40,263 nucleotides of DNA, taken from Clostridia bacterium (GTDB lineage Bacteria > Bacillota > Clostridia > UMGS1810). This document shows positions 1-10,200 of this stretch, one piece after another. The DNA lies in assembly GCA_016293435.1 (NCBI GenBank), contig JAEDEG010000010.1:1-40263 (forward strand), written 5' to 3'. How positions within the stretch are numbered: position 1 is the first letter of the stretch; each line of letters starts with the position of its first letter. Position numbers and translations under genes: made by a program. Below the pieces are notes generated by a model. The model saw nothing but the letters and a program-made list of their open reading frames with translations, made no database searches and was not told the origin of the DNA.

Positions 1-54
1 AATTAAATGTCACCCGCCGCCTATAGAGGCGGGGGACATCTTAATTTAGTTATA
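1..54 (+). repeat. Partial copy (right part) of the ~118-bp three-hairpin interspersed element
   Basis: This is the right-hand portion of an element found complete at 12008-12125, 24551-24668 and (inverted) 26242-26360. It contains the third hairpin: arms built on GTCACCCGCC and AGGCGGGGGAC around a short loop, enclosed by AATTAA/TTAATT, then the conserved right end GTTATA. It lies 46 bp beyond the stop codon of the minus-strand gene at 101-2713, so it could help end that transcript. The left two hairpins are missing because the window starts here. Confidence 0.9.
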
Positions 55-100
55 AGTTCACTATAGCCTGCTTTTTTAGTAGCTGAAGAACTATATATTA

Positions 101-2713
101 TTATTGATAAATAATTATATTCCTCGGTTGTCCATCAGTTGTAGAAACAACAATTTTACTGTGAGAAGCCCCCATTGTCTTATAATCATAGATATCTGAT
201 ACAGAGCCTTCTTCCACCACATATTCACCTCTTGAAACATAACACTTATATATTGTAAACTTATTTGCAAAAAGTGTTTCAACATCGGAATATGGCACTG
301 TTATACCAGGAGTATCAAGAGAGGTTTTCGTTATCAATAGATTATCATTTTCTTTTGAATACACATTTGCAAGAACTACTCTTACGCCCCATACATCATC
401 ATAGTTAACAGATGGATCGCCTTTGACTTTTTTACCTACCCTATCATAGACCAACTCAATTGCTTTTATTAAATTATTGGCGTCGCGGCTAAATCTTATT
501 ATATCACCACAAACAAGATTATGTACTACATCCGGATTATCTAAGGATTTGACACCATTTAAAACATTATTGTCTTTAACAAAAGCTTCTTCGCCTCCGG
601 CAAATTTGATTTTAATGCCTGCATTACCTTCCGGATCTATTGCTTGAACAATCTGTTCAACAATTCTGATCGGTGCATATTGTCCAATCGATGTTTCAAA
701 AGATTCAGCGTATGTAACTATGACATCTGCAATGTGAGAATCGGTGTTTTCGCGATAGGCGCTAATGCAGTTTTCGATTTCATTATCCTTAAAATAAGAT
801 GTGGTAATTATTTGATATTCATCATCCTGTGCATCATCATCTATAGGGAGAGCAAAGTATTTAGTTGCCTCATTAACAGCAATCTTTCCTCCAAAAGCAC
901 TGGCAGATTTAGTCCATCTAATTTTCTTAAGCGGAGTTTTATCAGGATTGTAGCCTGTGTAATAATTATCTACATCTCTATCAATCTCTATGAGTCTGTC
1001 ACCTTCAAAGCGATATCTTACAATACCACTCTGTACTTTAGAATTTCCATCTAAAAGAGCATTATAGAGAGACTGTAGTTCTGTTTTTTCGGTATTTAAT
1101 ATAATATCTGATCTTACTTCAAAATAGTGCATAGCACCATCTTCGCCAAAAAGCTTGATTACCACAGCTTTATCAAGGCCCCGTGTTTCACGGGCGGCTA
1201 TAAGATACCCCCAACGGTAGCTATCTTCTGATGAGATGATAGATGCTATATTGCCCATAATGTCGAGCAAAAATATATAGTTTTTGCCCAATTTAATTTT
1301 TGCAGCCTCGCTAAGAGCAGATGCAGAAACATCATACTGTGCATCATTTACAATAATAGACTTACCATTCTGTGTTATGGCGGTTACTTTGCCTTCAAAT
1401 TCTCTGTTACTGTACAAAATCTTCACAACGGATTTGTCGAAGCTTGCAGCAACAGACACAACATCATTCTGATTTAGTTCAGACAGATTAAGGTTGTTAC
1501 CAAGATCATCTGTGATATAATACGCTTCGTATTTCTTAAGATCTAAAATCTTGGTGGGCTCATATTTATCAAAAATCATTTCATTTTGAGAATCTGCACC
1601 TTTAACCACATATATGTCATAGTTATCTATGATGACAGAATCTGCATTGTTGTCACTATTTGTGTCTATAAGCTTAACCTGTCCGTTTGCAGGCACAAGA
1701 AAAGATGTTGTAAAACTTGATAAAACGCTGCCGTTATATGCCACATCAGCATCTTTTGAAATGTTGATATTCTTTATCTTGTTACCGTCATAATATGAAT
1801 ATTTATTGTTGGAATATCCCACAATATCTTTAGTTGTGATAATTTTTACGGTATTGGCTTCGTATTCTTCAACCAAGGCAATAATATTATCATCTTTGTC
1901 GTAGTAATACTCAACAAACATACCCATTAATTCATTGGAATTATTCCGTGTATAACTATACACCTTATTATCAATAATTATTTCGCCATTGGATGGTCTT
2001 TCATTACTGCAAAGAAGCACTGAGTCGCTACCCAATAATTTTCCTGTAGATTTACATATGCCACGATACTGTGCTAAAATTCCATCATCATTGACACTAT
2101 ATGACACACTATCACCGGATATGGAATCTATAACAAGAATATCAGCCGATATGGTATTATATAATAATATGATAACATCTCTCATGGTTATACTTTCTTC
2201 ATAACCAAATGAAAGCCCATCCATAAGTTCAAGCTCATTTGCCTTTGCAAAATAGCCGGATGGATATCCGCCTTTACTTTGAGCAGCATCATCCCAACCG
2301 AGAAGTGAAACCAATATTTTAACTGCAGCGGAGGCAGTAATTTTATCATTTGGCTTAAACTTACCGTCACCCGAGCCATTAATAAATCCTAATGAAGCTC
2401 CAACCATAACAGAATTATAATATTTATTTGAAGCAGTGACATCGCTAAAGCCTTGCATACCTTCGTTGTGGGAAAGTCCTTCAGCTCCGATGAGATTTGT
2501 AACCGCAAGCACAAATTCACCGCGGGACACCTTTGCCTCAGGGTCTATAGCCTGTATATCCTTTTCACTAAAAACTCCAAGCTGAAACAAGACATCAAAA
2601 GCATGTGTAAGAGTATCATCATACAAGGTGTCGTCTGCAAACGCAGGCACAGTGCAAACAAATATTGAAAGACATAAGATGAGGCTTATAATTTTTGAAA
2701 AAATACTATTCAT
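101..2713 (-). CDS. Secreted SLH-domain cell-surface protein, large C-terminal region of unknown function
   Basis: This is an 870-residue protein with a cleavable signal peptide (hydrophobic stretch about residues 8-25, ending in VPAFA-D). Residues about 30-200 resemble three SLH repeats: one with LFQLGVFSEKD, one with FSDVTASNKYYNSV and GFINGSGDGKFKPND, and a degenerate third. SLH repeats bind pyruvylated secondary cell-wall polymers, so the protein should sit on the cell surface. The remaining ~670 residues match no family I recognise; they look beta-rich, without membrane spans. It is the last gene of a five-gene run of exported proteins, 10 bp after the upstream SLH gene, and an AGGAGGG-like site precedes ATG 2713. 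A structural or ligand-binding wall protein is likely; the ligand is unknown. Confidence 0.8.
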   Translation of the reverse strand: MNSIFSKIISLILCLSIFVCTVPAFADDTLYDDTLTHAFDVLFQLGVFSEKDIQAIDPEAKVSRGEFVLAVTNLIGAEGLSHNEGMQGFSDVTASNKYYNSVMVGASLGFINGSGDGKFKPNDKITASAAVKILVSLLGWDDAAQSKGGYPSGYFAKANELELMDGLSFGYEESITMRDVIILLYNTISADILVIDSISGDSVSYSVNDDGILAQYRGICKSTGKLLGSDSVLLCSNERPSNGEIIIDNKVYSYTRNNSNELMGMFVEYYYDKDDNIIALVEEYEANTVKIITTKDIVGYSNNKYSYYDGNKIKNINISKDADVAYNGSVLSSFTTSFLVPANGQVKLIDTNSDNNADSVIIDNYDIYVVKGADSQNEMIFDKYEPTKILDLKKYEAYYITDDLGNNLNLSELNQNDVVSVAASFDKSVVKILYSNREFEGKVTAITQNGKSIIVNDAQYDVSASALSEAAKIKLGKNYIFLLDIMGNIASIISSEDSYRWGYLIAARETRGLDKAVVIKLFGEDGAMHYFEVRSDIILNTEKTELQSLYNALLDGNSKVQSGIVRYRFEGDRLIEIDRDVDNYYTGYNPDKTPLKKIRWTKSASAFGGKIAVNEATKYFALPIDDDAQDDEYQIITTSYFKDNEIENCISAYRENTDSHIADVIVTYAESFETSIGQYAPIRIVEQIVQAIDPEGNAGIKIKFAGGEEAFVKDNNVLNGVKSLDNPDVVHNLVCGDIIRFSRDANNLIKAIELVYDRVGKKVKGDPSVNYDDVWGVRVVLANVYSKENDNLLITKTSLDTPGITVPYSDVETLFANKFTIYKCYVSRGEYVVEEGSVSDIYDYKTMGASHSKIVVSTTDGQPRNIIIYQ

Positions 2714-2723
2714 TTACACCCTC

Positions 2724-4496
2724 CTATCGTCGCAAATCGATAACTCTCATAATAATAACTGCCGCTTCTGCTCTGGTTAAATTATCGAGCGGAGCAAACA
2801 TATTGTTTCCTTTACCGTTTATAATTCCTTCAACCTTCATAAGTGCAACCGCACCTTTAGCATAATCTGATATAAGATTATCGTCATCAAATACAGAACT
2901 GTCTTGTGAGGAAGGAATAAGATTTTTCTTTTCCATACATCTACTGATAATCACAGCCATATCCTGACGGGTGATATTATCGGATGTGCCGAAGCCTGTG
3001 CCATTTCCATGCACCAAGCCCATTTTAAAGGCTGTGCTTATGTAGGGATAGCTCCAGCTATTTTTGTCGACATCTGCAAAATCGGAGTTTGCAGATGAAT
3101 CAGTCTCAAAGAGAGCAAGTACTATCATTTTAATGAATTCTGCACGGGTCACACTATCTTCCGGTGCAAAAATCCCATTATCTTTACCCGATATAACTCC
3201 ATCATTATGCAGTTTGTTGATGCTTTTCTCTGCCCATTCAAATCCACCCAGATCACTAAAACCTACAGAAGGTATCGGTTCAATTGGTGTGGATACAGAT
3301 GGAGTTGATACTGCCGGTCCGGATGAACCGGGTGACGACGGAGATGGTTTGGATCCGGATGAACCGGGTGACGACGGAGATGGTTTGGGAGCGTTTGGCC
3401 TCGGTGCTTTGTTATCTGTTGTGATAATAACATCATCTTCCTTATCTTCAGGAGGTGTTGTAAATTCTGTGATATAAGCATCTATCTGTTCAAAGAGAGC
3501 ATTAACCGAGCCAAAGAATTGACCGACAATTTTTTTATTAACATCTGTTTTAACGGTGCAAGCCTTATATTTACTGAGCTTATTACCAAGATAGTCTTCA
3601 AATCCAAAAAGAATCTGCTCAACCTGTGCATGGTTATCGCTTTCGGATATTGCACCAAGTATTATATTATCATATAGAGTCGAAATGTAACTATCAACAT
3701 TTGCATATGGAGTATTTCCTTTAAGTGCAGAAACTACTTTTCTCTTTGCAGAAGCATCTAAAATTTCGTCATAAAAACCGAAGGAAGCATCACTTTTAGT
3801 AAAACCTATGTACTGGGCATCACTTGCAAATACATTTTCAAAATCAGCGTCTGATGCTATGTTAAGGTTAGCAGAAGACACACCATAGCTTATACACAGG
3901 GAGACTTCTTTAGCAGAAGCAAAACCACCTTTTCTGGAATTTAAGACGAATAAAGCAAGGGCATCCTTTTGAGCTGATGAATAATTATTATACGCAGGAT
4001 AATTGATATCCAGATAGTTATAAAAGCATGCATTTTCTATTGCCAGCTTCATTGAGGCACCGTCACTTGCAGTGCTAAGGGCAGTAAGCAGGTCTGCCCT
4101 GTCGTCATCTGATAAGTAAAGGAAAGCATCGTTATATACAACAGGCTCTGATGCGTGCTCACCCTTAAGACGAATATTATAGTAGCCTGATGTGCCGCCA
4201 AGCTTAAAGCTTGTCTTGAAAACAGCATTCTCTCCTGCAGTAAGCTCCAGTATGTTGCCAAAAATATTCATAATACCATCGGATGTGATATTTTCTATAT
4301 CTGTGATAGTGAATGACGGCTTAACAATCTCTATGGCAACTCTTTCGCCACTTTGGGATGCCTTACCTTCTAAGGTAAGGCATCCTGTTTCATCAACACT
4401 GCACTTGGTTATTTCATAATCTGCAAAAGCAATAGTACCGGATAACATAAATATAGATAATACAAGCGATATTAAAACTATAGATCTGTTTTTCAT
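2724..4496 (-). CDS. Secreted protein with C-terminal triple SLH domain and proline/serine linker
   Basis: The predicted protein has about 590 residues. I chose ATG 4496 over the in-frame ATG 4514 because an AAAGG site sits about ten bases before it and the signal peptide (MKNRSIVLISLVLS...AFA) then starts cleanly. Residues about 25-360 form an export-type region of unknown fold. A low-complexity Pro/Ser/Gly linker follows, and the last ~180 residues carry three SLH repeats (WAEKSINKLHNDGVISG, YISTAFKMGLVHGNGTG, AKGAVALMKVEGIINGKG, each with the following TRAEFIK/TRQDMAV/TRAEAAV helix). This is the usual layout of a protein whose N-terminal part is displayed outward. It lies in the secreted-protein operon between a LamG-like protein gene and the second SLH gene. 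The N-terminal function is unknown. Confidence 0.82.
   Translation of the reverse strand: MKNRSIVLISLVLSIFMLSGTIAFADYEITKCSVDETGCLTLEGKASQSGERVAIEIVKPSFTITDIENITSDGIMNIFGNILELTAGENAVFKTSFKLGGTSGYYNIRLKGEHASEPVVYNDAFLYLSDDDRADLLTALSTASDGASMKLAIENACFYNYLDINYPAYNNYSSAQKDALALFVLNSRKGGFASAKEVSLCISYGVSSANLNIASDADFENVFASDAQYIGFTKSDASFGFYDEILDASAKRKVVSALKGNTPYANVDSYISTLYDNIILGAISESDNHAQVEQILFGFEDYLGNKLSKYKACTVKTDVNKKIVGQFFGSVNALFEQIDAYITEFTTPPEDKEDDVIITTDNKAPRPNAPKPSPSSPGSSGSKPSPSSPGSSGPAVSTPSVSTPIEPIPSVGFSDLGGFEWAEKSINKLHNDGVISGKDNGIFAPEDSVTRAEFIKMIVLALFETDSSANSDFADVDKNSWSYPYISTAFKMGLVHGNGTGFGTSDNITRQDMAVIISRCMEKKNLIPSSQDSSVFDDDNLISDYAKGAVALMKVEGIINGKGNNMFAPLDNLTRAEAAVIIMRVIDLRR
3319..3390. repeat. 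Two tandem 36-bp units in the SLH protein linker
   Basis: Two adjacent, almost identical 36-bp units encode the 12-residue linker repeat KPSPSSPGSSG plus one residue. They differ only in the last bases. Such a repeat can change in copy number by slippage and alter linker length. Confidence 0.85.
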
Positions 4497-4553
4497 AAGC
4501 TTATAACCTTTCATATTGTAAAAAATTATGTTAAAAATCCTTTTTATAAGATA

Positions 4554-6215
4554 TTATTGTTTTGCAAGTTCTTTTGACGCAAATAACGGCGTGAGAGTTC
4601 CATCGTCAACATTCCAAAGCATAGCCTTTACAGATGTATCACTTGCACCTATGATATTATCTACACTGAAGTTTCTGAATTCGGGTGGAACCTGAACAGA
4701 TTTGAGAGATGAAAGTTCACCGTTTTCATACACAGCTAAAAAGAGTGTGGCAGCATTATTTATATAGCCGTTAAATGAAGCATTTGACTCTACATCAACA
4801 GAAGCTGTTATAACGCCCTCTTCAAAGACATTTTTGCTTAACTTAAGATTTAAATATTTGGTTTTAAGTTCACAACTTTCTTCATTTGTGGTGTATATAT
4901 TATAGTTATAAATTGATATTATTCTGCCTTCATCACAGCATTCATCACTATAAAATATGATACTCGGAGCTTGTGTATCTGTGGCGTTATTTACAGGTAA
5001 ACTACCCATAAGCACAACAGATTTAGTTCCATCTGTGATTTCTATTTTACCCTTGTTAGCATCCCAGGCATAATATGACTTAGCTGTGTATATTGTGCCC
5101 GGTACAAAATCAAAGTCAGCTGAGTTGTCACCAAGAGACACTTTTCCATTAACAAAATCCAATTTGGTAACAGATACATTACCACTGCCACCTGTACCAT
5201 TTCTGTATCTAAAAGACATATTTTGAACATTTTCTTCTACTTTAAATGTAAGTTCCTGAATATAGTTGTTTTTATTTAGTGTATTTTGGTATAAATACTC
5301 AATACTATTCCCACTTTGTGTATTGAGGTTAAATTCGAGATATTTATCTGAGCTTCCTGTGCTTGTTTCTTTAATAGATACCGTGCCAAGATAACCACCT
5401 GCAACAACGCCTTTTCCGTTTAAACAATTCTCCCATCCTGGTTTATTACCATACATCGCATATGACCAGCCATATTCACCGGAGTCTAATACAACGGGCT
5501 CAGGGTTAAGATCATCATAGTCCTCTTCAACTATTGTTGTTGTTATCGATACCGGAAGTATATCCATTTCATCGGCTTCGAGTGCTCTTACAGAGAAATT
5601 ATCCAAACAGAATACATCACCTGTATTAGAAGTGCTCAGAAAAAGGTCAACAGATGATGATGCTTTACCTGCCATTTCATTCCGAATATATCCCGAACCC
5701 TGCTTAAAGGATTTACGATGAACTACACTTCCGCTTGCATCCTTTATAATTCCATAAACACGATATTCGTTATAATCTACTTTAAGTATTATTCTATACC
5801 AACTATCTTTATTTAGTGTATATTCAGTATTGGCTAACCCCACATACGTAACCTTACTATCGTTTGAAATTTTAAATAATGGTGCGGCATTATTCATATA
5901 TACCGAAAAAGCTGCCGGAGCGCCATTATTTGAAAGCTGTTTTATGTCAAATTCATATACAACACCGTTTGCACCTGTTGTATCATATTTTGATGAATAT
6001 AATTTTGCGGTACTTGTACTTTGTTTATTTATTTGTAATATATGATTGTCATCAACAACTTGGCTTGTCAAATTTGCACCATTTGGAGTAAAATAAGTGG
6101 TTGTTGAAAAATCTTTTACAGGAATAAAATAAGTATAGTCAGCATGTGCTACGATACAGACAGACAGTACCATCGTCATAATAAGCAGAACTGATAAAAA
6201 GTTTTTAAACTTCAT
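4554..6215 (-). CDS. Secreted protein with two LamG/concanavalin-like modules and a C-terminal beta-sandwich
   Basis: This is a 553-residue exported protein with a clear signal peptide (NFLSVLLIMTMVLSVCIVAHA). Residues about 30-210 and 240-450 read as two concanavalin-like beta-sandwich modules, judged by phrases such as YRIILKVDYNEYRVYGIIKD and FCLDNFSVRAL. The last ~100 residues resemble the beta-sandwich that ends many clostridial secreted glycan-active proteins (VKAMLWNVDDGTLTPL). No catalytic motif is visible, so binding is more likely than catalysis. A GGAGG site lies nine bases before the ATG. It is clearly related to the next gene upstream (6231-7235), from which it is separated by 15 bp, suggesting duplication within the operon. 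The assignment rests on pattern only. Confidence 0.7.
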   Translation of the reverse strand: MKFKNFLSVLLIMTMVLSVCIVAHADYTYFIPVKDFSTTTYFTPNGANLTSQVVDDNHILQINKQSTSTAKLYSSKYDTTGANGVVYEFDIKQLSNNGAPAAFSVYMNNAAPLFKISNDSKVTYVGLANTEYTLNKDSWYRIILKVDYNEYRVYGIIKDASGSVVHRKSFKQGSGYIRNEMAGKASSSVDLFLSTSNTGDVFCLDNFSVRALEADEMDILPVSITTTIVEEDYDDLNPEPVVLDSGEYGWSYAMYGNKPGWENCLNGKGVVAGGYLGTVSIKETSTGSSDKYLEFNLNTQSGNSIEYLYQNTLNKNNYIQELTFKVEENVQNMSFRYRNGTGGSGNVSVTKLDFVNGKVSLGDNSADFDFVPGTIYTAKSYYAWDANKGKIEITDGTKSVVLMGSLPVNNATDTQAPSIIFYSDECCDEGRIISIYNYNIYTTNEESCELKTKYLNLKLSKNVFEEGVITASVDVESNASFNGYINNAATLFLAVYENGELSSLKSVQVPPEFRNFSVDNIIGASDTSVKAMLWNVDDGTLTPLFASKELAKQ

Positions 6216-6230
6216 AATTAATAACCTCCG

Positions 6231-7235
6231 TTATTTAAGATTAATAGGTTTTATTAATGTGTTCATATTAATGAAAGTATCCCAGATATGAGCATAAACC
6301 TCATACTCATTTCCGTCATCAGGAATTGTTACCATTGCAGATAGGGTTTTTCCCGCCGAATTTGCTGTTTGGATATCGGCATTGGCAGACACAAGTTCAC
6401 CCGATGCTTTATCTTTCAAAAGAACTATAAGACTCATTGGCTGACCATCAGATGCTATTGATAATACATCTGCGCTGACAATTACATCACCCGGTGCTGC
6501 ATCTGCACAAGAGAATTTAAAGTTTGAAATAGCATATTCAGGAATTGAGTCTATGTCATCATCTGTGATTGCCCTAATGGAAAAATCATCAAGGAATCCA
6601 AGGAGATAATCTTTTGTTTCAGACTTAGGCATTGTACGCATATAAAAACGCATAAATGAGTCTGCCTTTGGTGCCAAATAGCTTGAATAACCGTCGGCTG
6701 ATTGAATATGAGGAGTGTTGCAAAGAACAGTGCCTGAGCTATCTTTCACTGTGAACAGAATGGTTTGAGTGGAATAGTCTATCATGGTGGTATATGTATA
6801 CCATTCATTAGCTTTCACATTGCACAAGATCTTGCCACTATCAGTAGCAATGACATCACCATTAGTATCAATTGTTATGAGTGGTTTGACACCATCCAAT
6901 CTATATTCCATTTTCATATATAATGTATTTATTAATTTAAATTCAACCACAACACCATCTTTGCCCGTGGAGTTATATTTAGGAGTGTCAACCCATGAAT
7001 CGTATGTATAATTTCCTCTATTGATTTTAAGCACCTTACTACCATCTTTTTGCATTGCATAAAGATCTGCCTGACCGTATCGTGAAAAACCCAATGTGTT
7101 TGTGTTACCAACTGCATCGGTAAAATCAATAGGACCGACAAGATAGTCATAACCCGCATTTGCTTGTGATACAAAGCAAGCAGATAATACCATCGTAATA
7201 ATAAGCAAAACTGATAAATTTCTTTTTAATCTCAT
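6231..7235 (-). CDS. Secreted LamG-like protein, shorter paralogue of the neighbouring gene
   Basis: This is a 334-residue protein with a signal peptide almost the same as that of the following gene (RNLSVLLIITMVLSACFVSQANA). One concanavalin-like module spans about residues 30-215 and ends with FLDDFSIRAI. A C-terminal beta-sandwich with the YEVYAHIWDTFINMNTLI motif resembles domains found at the end of clostridial surface glycan proteins. A strong AAAAGGAGGTG site precedes the ATG. It sits 17 bp after the lyase gene and 15 bp before its longer paralogue. No enzyme motif is visible; a carbohydrate-binding accessory role is an inference from family and position. Confidence 0.7.
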   Translation of the reverse strand: MRLKRNLSVLLIITMVLSACFVSQANAGYDYLVGPIDFTDAVGNTNTLGFSRYGQADLYAMQKDGSKVLKINRGNYTYDSWVDTPKYNSTGKDGVVVEFKLINTLYMKMEYRLDGVKPLITIDTNGDVIATDSGKILCNVKANEWYTYTTMIDYSTQTILFTVKDSSGTVLCNTPHIQSADGYSSYLAPKADSFMRFYMRTMPKSETKDYLLGFLDDFSIRAITDDDIDSIPEYAISNFKFSCADAAPGDVIVSADVLSIASDGQPMSLIVLLKDKASGELVSANADIQTANSAGKTLSAMVTIPDDGNEYEVYAHIWDTFINMNTLIKPINLK

Positions 7236-7252
7236 ATTTTTTCACCTCCTTT

Positions 7253-10200
7253 TCATTCGCCGTATATTCCGACTTCTGTGACATTTGTCCACGAGTCTAT
7301 GGTTGAACCAAGGTCGAATGTGATGGTTGGTTCAACCAAAACTGCCCATGAGGTGTTGAGGTCACCGTCAAGAGTGTATTCGGGCACATTGCCGTCATAA
7401 TCGCTCGCCCGTACAGACGCAACAGGAAGCTTGTTGATACCGCTTGGAAGTGCAACATTTCCATTTGAATCAGCAACCGGGAGCTCTACACTAATCTTTA
7501 TTATATAGTCATTATATACTTCAGGGTTTTCTTTGGATGCACAGTGTACTACGATGCAGCCGGGTATATCATCAGGGTATTGAACAGTTATATCGGCATA
7601 GCCTCTGCCTATAACCTTGGGAAGTTTTTCTCCGTCTTTAATGGTTGCTTCATATACGAATTTATCGGGCTTAAAGCCATCTACGGTTTTACAATTGATC
7701 CTTAAATCTACAAGTTGCGGTACCTTTGGCTTAACTTCAGAGAGTGTCCACTCACTGATAGGCAACACGTCTGATTTGGGAGTTGTGTCATCAAAGCCCG
7801 ATGCTGCAAATGAAAATTCAACAGTTATAGTGGCGTTAATTACATCTTCAAGCTTGATAGTGAGCTTTTGATATGCATCATTTGAATATGCCGTTGAAGG
7901 ATTAGCAGGTGATGATTCCATAGACTTAGCTTCCATCACAGAAAATACTGCATCATTGTCACAGGTGAGCCTTGCTATCATATCCTTACCATTGCCATGT
8001 ATCCTTGCTGTTTTACCATCACTTGAAATATCTATTTCCTGCTGTGTGTGCATAAACCAATAGATATCAGATGGCTCTTTAGCTTCGATTTCATCCTGAA
8101 GTATTATTCTTTGTCTGTTATCAAAGGTCTTCATACCTCTTATGACTTTATTAGCACTGCGATAGCCACTTGTCATATCAAGCGTTGCAATCATACCATC
8201 TTCATCGGACTCAAATCTTTCGATTCTTGAAACACCTTTGATATCCTGCCCTGCTGTTTTGTCTGGATTTATAACAAGTGTGTTGGTACCTTCAGATCTT
8301 ACACGATAACGATGAGCTGCGTTACCGTCGTAGGTGTCTCTGCCAAGTGCAACGGCGAAGCGTGTGTTATAGGCATCTATTATAAATTCACCCATATCAT
8401 AGTGGGCATGATAAACATTGTTCATACCTGCATGCAAACCTGCAAAAACGCTGTCGTCCGACCAGGATGAACGAGTGGTTACAACCTCTGTATCCCTGAA
8501 ATACCAGTCTTTTTTGAGATTTGCATTTTCCATAGGGAATGGATCATACCATAACAAATCAAAAAACAGTGGCTCTGTATTTAGTTTTTCTCTTCTCTGC
8601 ATTTCTGTGCTTGCTATTCCATATTCATTTAGGTGTCTCGCAATATACCACACCATTGGTGATGTCTGAAACTCATCATAACAATCGTGATATGCAAATA
8701 TTCCATTGGGGCTTGTTACAGCCGATATAAAATAACAAGTTTCATCGGCACCAGGAACATCAAGATAACCATATGTACTGCCTGTGGCATATTCAAGAGA
8801 CGATACAAAAGTTCCATATGGAACCATTAAGAATGACCAGTATGACGGACCTTCATACCATGCTCCATCAGGGCCAAACATGGAAACTGCACGTCTGACA
8901 TGCTCCATAGAATTGCCAAGCACCTCGATAGCCAGTTCCTTCACATCAGGCTCATCACACACTGCAAGAGCAAGCGTAATGCCGGCACCATCACCGAAGA
9001 AATAGAAGTTATCGGGTTTACCTTGTCCCCACGCATATCCTGTTTCACGAGGAAGATTCTGATATTCTGCCATTATGGGGGTAAATCCGTTTTTAACAAC
9101 AGCATCTCTCACAATTTTTCTTTCATCTTCGGTTAAACAATCATATAACCAGTCATAGCCTATAGCAACTGTAAACATCATATCAGCCAATGACAAACCA
9201 TTGTGCGGAGCCCAATTTTCAAATGAACAGGCTGCTAACAGAATCTCTACGCCCCTATCGGCATACTTTTTATCGCCCGTGAGCTTATAGGCAAGAGCCA
9301 CTGTGCCCATTCTTTGTTTATAACCTGAACTAAGATTAAAAGGGTCACCACCTTCGGGATATTTGGTGGATAAGGTACCGGACAGATACGATTCTGCTCT
9401 TTTTAGTATTCTTCCATACCACTCTTTGGCTATGGGATCATTTTGAACATTAATCTTGATTTGATTAAATCTTTCACTATCTGCCATTATTCTTGGATGT
9501 GAATTATTAGGATGCTTTGCTTCAACAGCAGCAACAACCTCAGTTGGTTCAGGAATGTCATATATCAAATTACCTGCAAGAGTTCTATATATGCCAAGGT
9601 CGGTCTGCATATTGAAGAAATTATCTCTATCAGAAATAACAATCATACCTGATTTATCGTAATATACCTTTTTGCCAAGTGCTTCTGCCAAGGCTCTCAC
9701 AGGCACATACACCCTGTTTTCAATCATCTGCGGCGAAGCATCAAGAGTTACCGCCTGACCATCTACCAACATAACAGAGGAATTTAAATTAAACTCCACT
9801 ATTTTACCGTTACTGCTAATAAGCACTTTTTCAGAGCTTTCGTCCCAGTCTACTGTCGCTTCTAACGCCTCACTTACAAATCTTACAGGTACCATAGTGC
9901 GACTGTTTATGAGTCTGACGGATACTGTGTGATCATCAGGGTCAAGGTATGACACTTCGCCATCTATTGCAATCTTATTTTCATCGGCAAAGAGTGCTAC
10001 TGTATTTTTCATATATTCTGATATTTGATTATCTGTGGCAAAATATGATTTAAGCGGTTCTACCGGCTGGTTTATAACAACATTTTTGCCTTCAAGTTTA
10101 TGCAAAAATACAGGCTTATCGCTGGCATAAACTCTAACATCATCAAGTCCTGTAATAGGATTAATACCTGTGCCAACCTGACCTATCATATATTGTGAAA

